Origin: Planctomycetaceae bacterium
Lineage (GTDB): Bacteria; Planctomycetota; Planctomycetia; Pirellulales; Thermoguttaceae
Reading direction: 5' to 3'
Length of the DNA: 7,132 nucleotides
NCBI GenBank assembly: GCA_009783865.1
Contig: WRCR01000206.1
Coordinates: 1 to 7,132, forward strand
Part shown: piece after piece, positions 6,639-7,132 of the stretch
How positions within the stretch are numbered: position 1 is the stretch's first letter
Layout: each line of letters opens with the position of its first letter
Notes under the pieces: model-generated
Told to the model about the DNA's origin: nothing
What the model saw: the letters and a program-made list of their open reading frames with translations, nothing else
Database searches by the model: none
Program-made: the position numbers and the translations under genes

Positions 6639-6667
6639 AGTGTATCCGATTCGTTCCGTAAAAGCAA
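6639..6667 (-). promoter_or_regulatory. Probable promoter of the secreted-protein gene
   Basis: On the - strand TTGCTT (6667-6662) and TACACT (6644-6639) are separated by exactly 17 bp. The start would be near 6632, giving a leader of about 40 nt up to the ATG at 6590. No operator-like dyad overlaps it. The DUF1559 gene is more than 200 bp upstream with hairpins between, so independent transcription is likely. Confidence 0.45.
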
Positions 6668-6734
6668 GAACGGCACCTATTTTAACATTGTTTATCTATC
6701 TTAACTTTGAGTGGTGAGTAGTGAGAACAAGAGC

Positions 6735-6768
6735 CGCAAGTGTAGGCGGTACTCCGCCGAAACTTGCG
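6735..6768. repeat. Two-tier hairpin (7 bp + 5 bp, TACT loop)
   Basis: CGCAAGT (6735-6741) pairs with ACTTGCG (6762-6768). After a 3x3 internal loop, GGCGG (6745-6749) pairs with CCGCC (6754-6758) around TACT. The core CGGTACTCCG also occurs, in opposite orientation, in the terminator hairpin after the oleB-like gene. Just before it, 6714-6727 holds two tandem near-copies of a heptamer (GTGAGTA, GTGAGAA). No coding sequence covers 6591-6871. The hairpin may be a dispersed REP-like sequence or part of a terminator region; it has no adjacent T-tract. Confidence 0.65.
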
Positions 6769-6781
6769 AGTAAGAGTAACG

Positions 6782-6851
6782 AGCGGAAATCTGCGATTTC
6801 CGCTTTCACAAAAAACGTTTTTCGGAACAGCGGGAAACATAGTTTCCCGCT
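6782..6851. repeat. 70-bp dyad element: two covarying 10-bp hairpins around a 12-bp palindrome
   Basis: Hairpin A has arms AGCGGAAATC (6782-6791) and GATTTCCGCT (6795-6804) with loop TGC. Hairpin B has arms AGCGGGAAAC (6829-6838) and GTTTCCCGCT (6842-6851) with loop ATA. Between them AAAAACGTTTTT (6811-6822) is a perfect palindrome centred midway between the two hairpin centres. A and B differ at two stem positions, and each change is matched on the opposite arm, so pairing is kept. Hairpin B starts 20 bp past the stop of the DUF1559 gene (- strand) and could end or stabilise that transcript. The layout also fits a REP/BIME-like or MITE-like mobile repeat. No transposase is in the window. Confidence 0.7.
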
Positions 6852-6871
6852 AGTTGTGCTGTTGTTTTCAA

Positions 6872-7132
6872 TTACAGCGTCACGCTTTCGCCGCCGTCAA
6901 TGCTTCCTAATGCGCCCCAAACGCCGAAATCACTTTTTCCCGAATTTCTTTCCTGCGGAACGGAACCGCCCGAAGGCAGCGGCGAACTTATGCAGTTAAT
7001 AGTATCCGAAACGAAACGCACGCTGCCGTCCAAAAGACCGACATTTACGCCGCCGCTGTGGTTACTCGTTGCCGAACCGACACCCCAGCCGTCACGGTTG
7101 CTTGCGGAACAAGTCGGTGAATTCGGCGGCAA
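6872..7132 (-). CDS. DUF1559 (H-x9-DG) pseudopilin-like protein, C-terminal part (5' end outside window)
   Basis: The last 87 codons of a gene that enters from the right; the TTG at the window edge is an internal leucine, not a start. The fragment contains H25-SGGVNVGLLDG36 followed by SVRFVSDTI, the H-x9-DG C-terminal motif of DUF1559/SBP_bac_10 (PF07596) proteins. Full members are about 300-400 residues with a type IV pilin-like N-terminal methylation motif and helix. They occur in dozens to hundreds of copies in planctomycete genomes. The usual inference is an envelope-attached pseudopilin-like structure, but no biochemical function is established. The stop TAA is at 6874-6872, and palindrome hairpins follow downstream. 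The missing N-terminus prevents checking the prepilin cleavage site. Confidence 0.88.
   Translation of the reverse strand: MPPNSPTCSASNRDGWGVGSATSNHSGGVNVGLLDGSVRFVSDTINCISSPLPSGGSVPQERNSGKSDFGVWGALGSIDGGESVTL

Noticed and set aside
6714..6851. CRISPR array or tandem-repeat array
   Set aside because: The hairpins are not repeated with regular unique spacers. There are only two related units, and they are palindromic with different sequences.
6721..6999. A 92-codon + strand open frame over the hairpin region and the DUF1559 gene
   Set aside because: It is antisense to the clear DUF1559 C-terminus, runs through the palindromes, and has a composition typical of a shadow frame.

Overview
The window looks like chromosomal DNA from a planctomycete (PVC group), probably an anaerobic or gut/sediment type. 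The best evidence is the C-terminus of a DUF1559 pseudopilin-like protein with an H-x9-DG motif at the right end, a family greatly expanded in Planctomycetes. A large secreted glycoside-hydrolase-like protein, a stand-alone HdrB-type protein and mixed Shine-Dalgarno use fit this. The taxonomic call is an inference from gene content. No tRNA, rRNA, CRISPR array or transposase was found.

Left part, + strand (1-2262). The window opens in the 3' end of a gene for a protein with a C-terminal membrane anchor. After about 190 bp with a possible promoter come two tightly spaced genes (15 bp apart). The first is an HdrB-like protein with two CCG domains. The second is a trans-polyprenyl diphosphate synthase with a TTG start and small residues before the first Asp-rich motif, which suggests a long chain such as a menaquinone side chain. 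A quinone-linked redox role for the pair is plausible but unproven.

Middle part, - strand (2293-3695). A two-gene unit, cheX then an OleB-like alpha/beta hydrolase (14 bp apart), runs toward the polyprenyl synthase gene. A small hairpin with a T-tract overlaps the hydrolase stop codon. The hydrolase carries the haloalkane dehalogenase signature, but its closest recognisable relatives are OleB beta-lactone decarboxylases of long-chain olefin synthesis. No oleA, oleC or oleD lies in the window.

Right part, - strand (3900-7132). A single-gene unit encodes an 896-residue secreted protein: signal peptide, N-terminal beta region, TIM-barrel-like core, and a C-terminal jelly-roll-like region. It has a good promoter and Shine-Dalgarno site. 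The barrel appears to contain a small beta module resembling one common in phage tail proteins. Upstream is a 281-bp non-coding stretch with three strong hairpins; two of them show compensating base changes and sit symmetrically around a 12-bp palindrome. The partial DUF1559 gene follows.

The clearest unexplained items are the secreted protein with its inserted module, the covarying palindromic element at 6782-6851, and the orphan OleB next to cheX. I did not find a convincing new multi-gene system.
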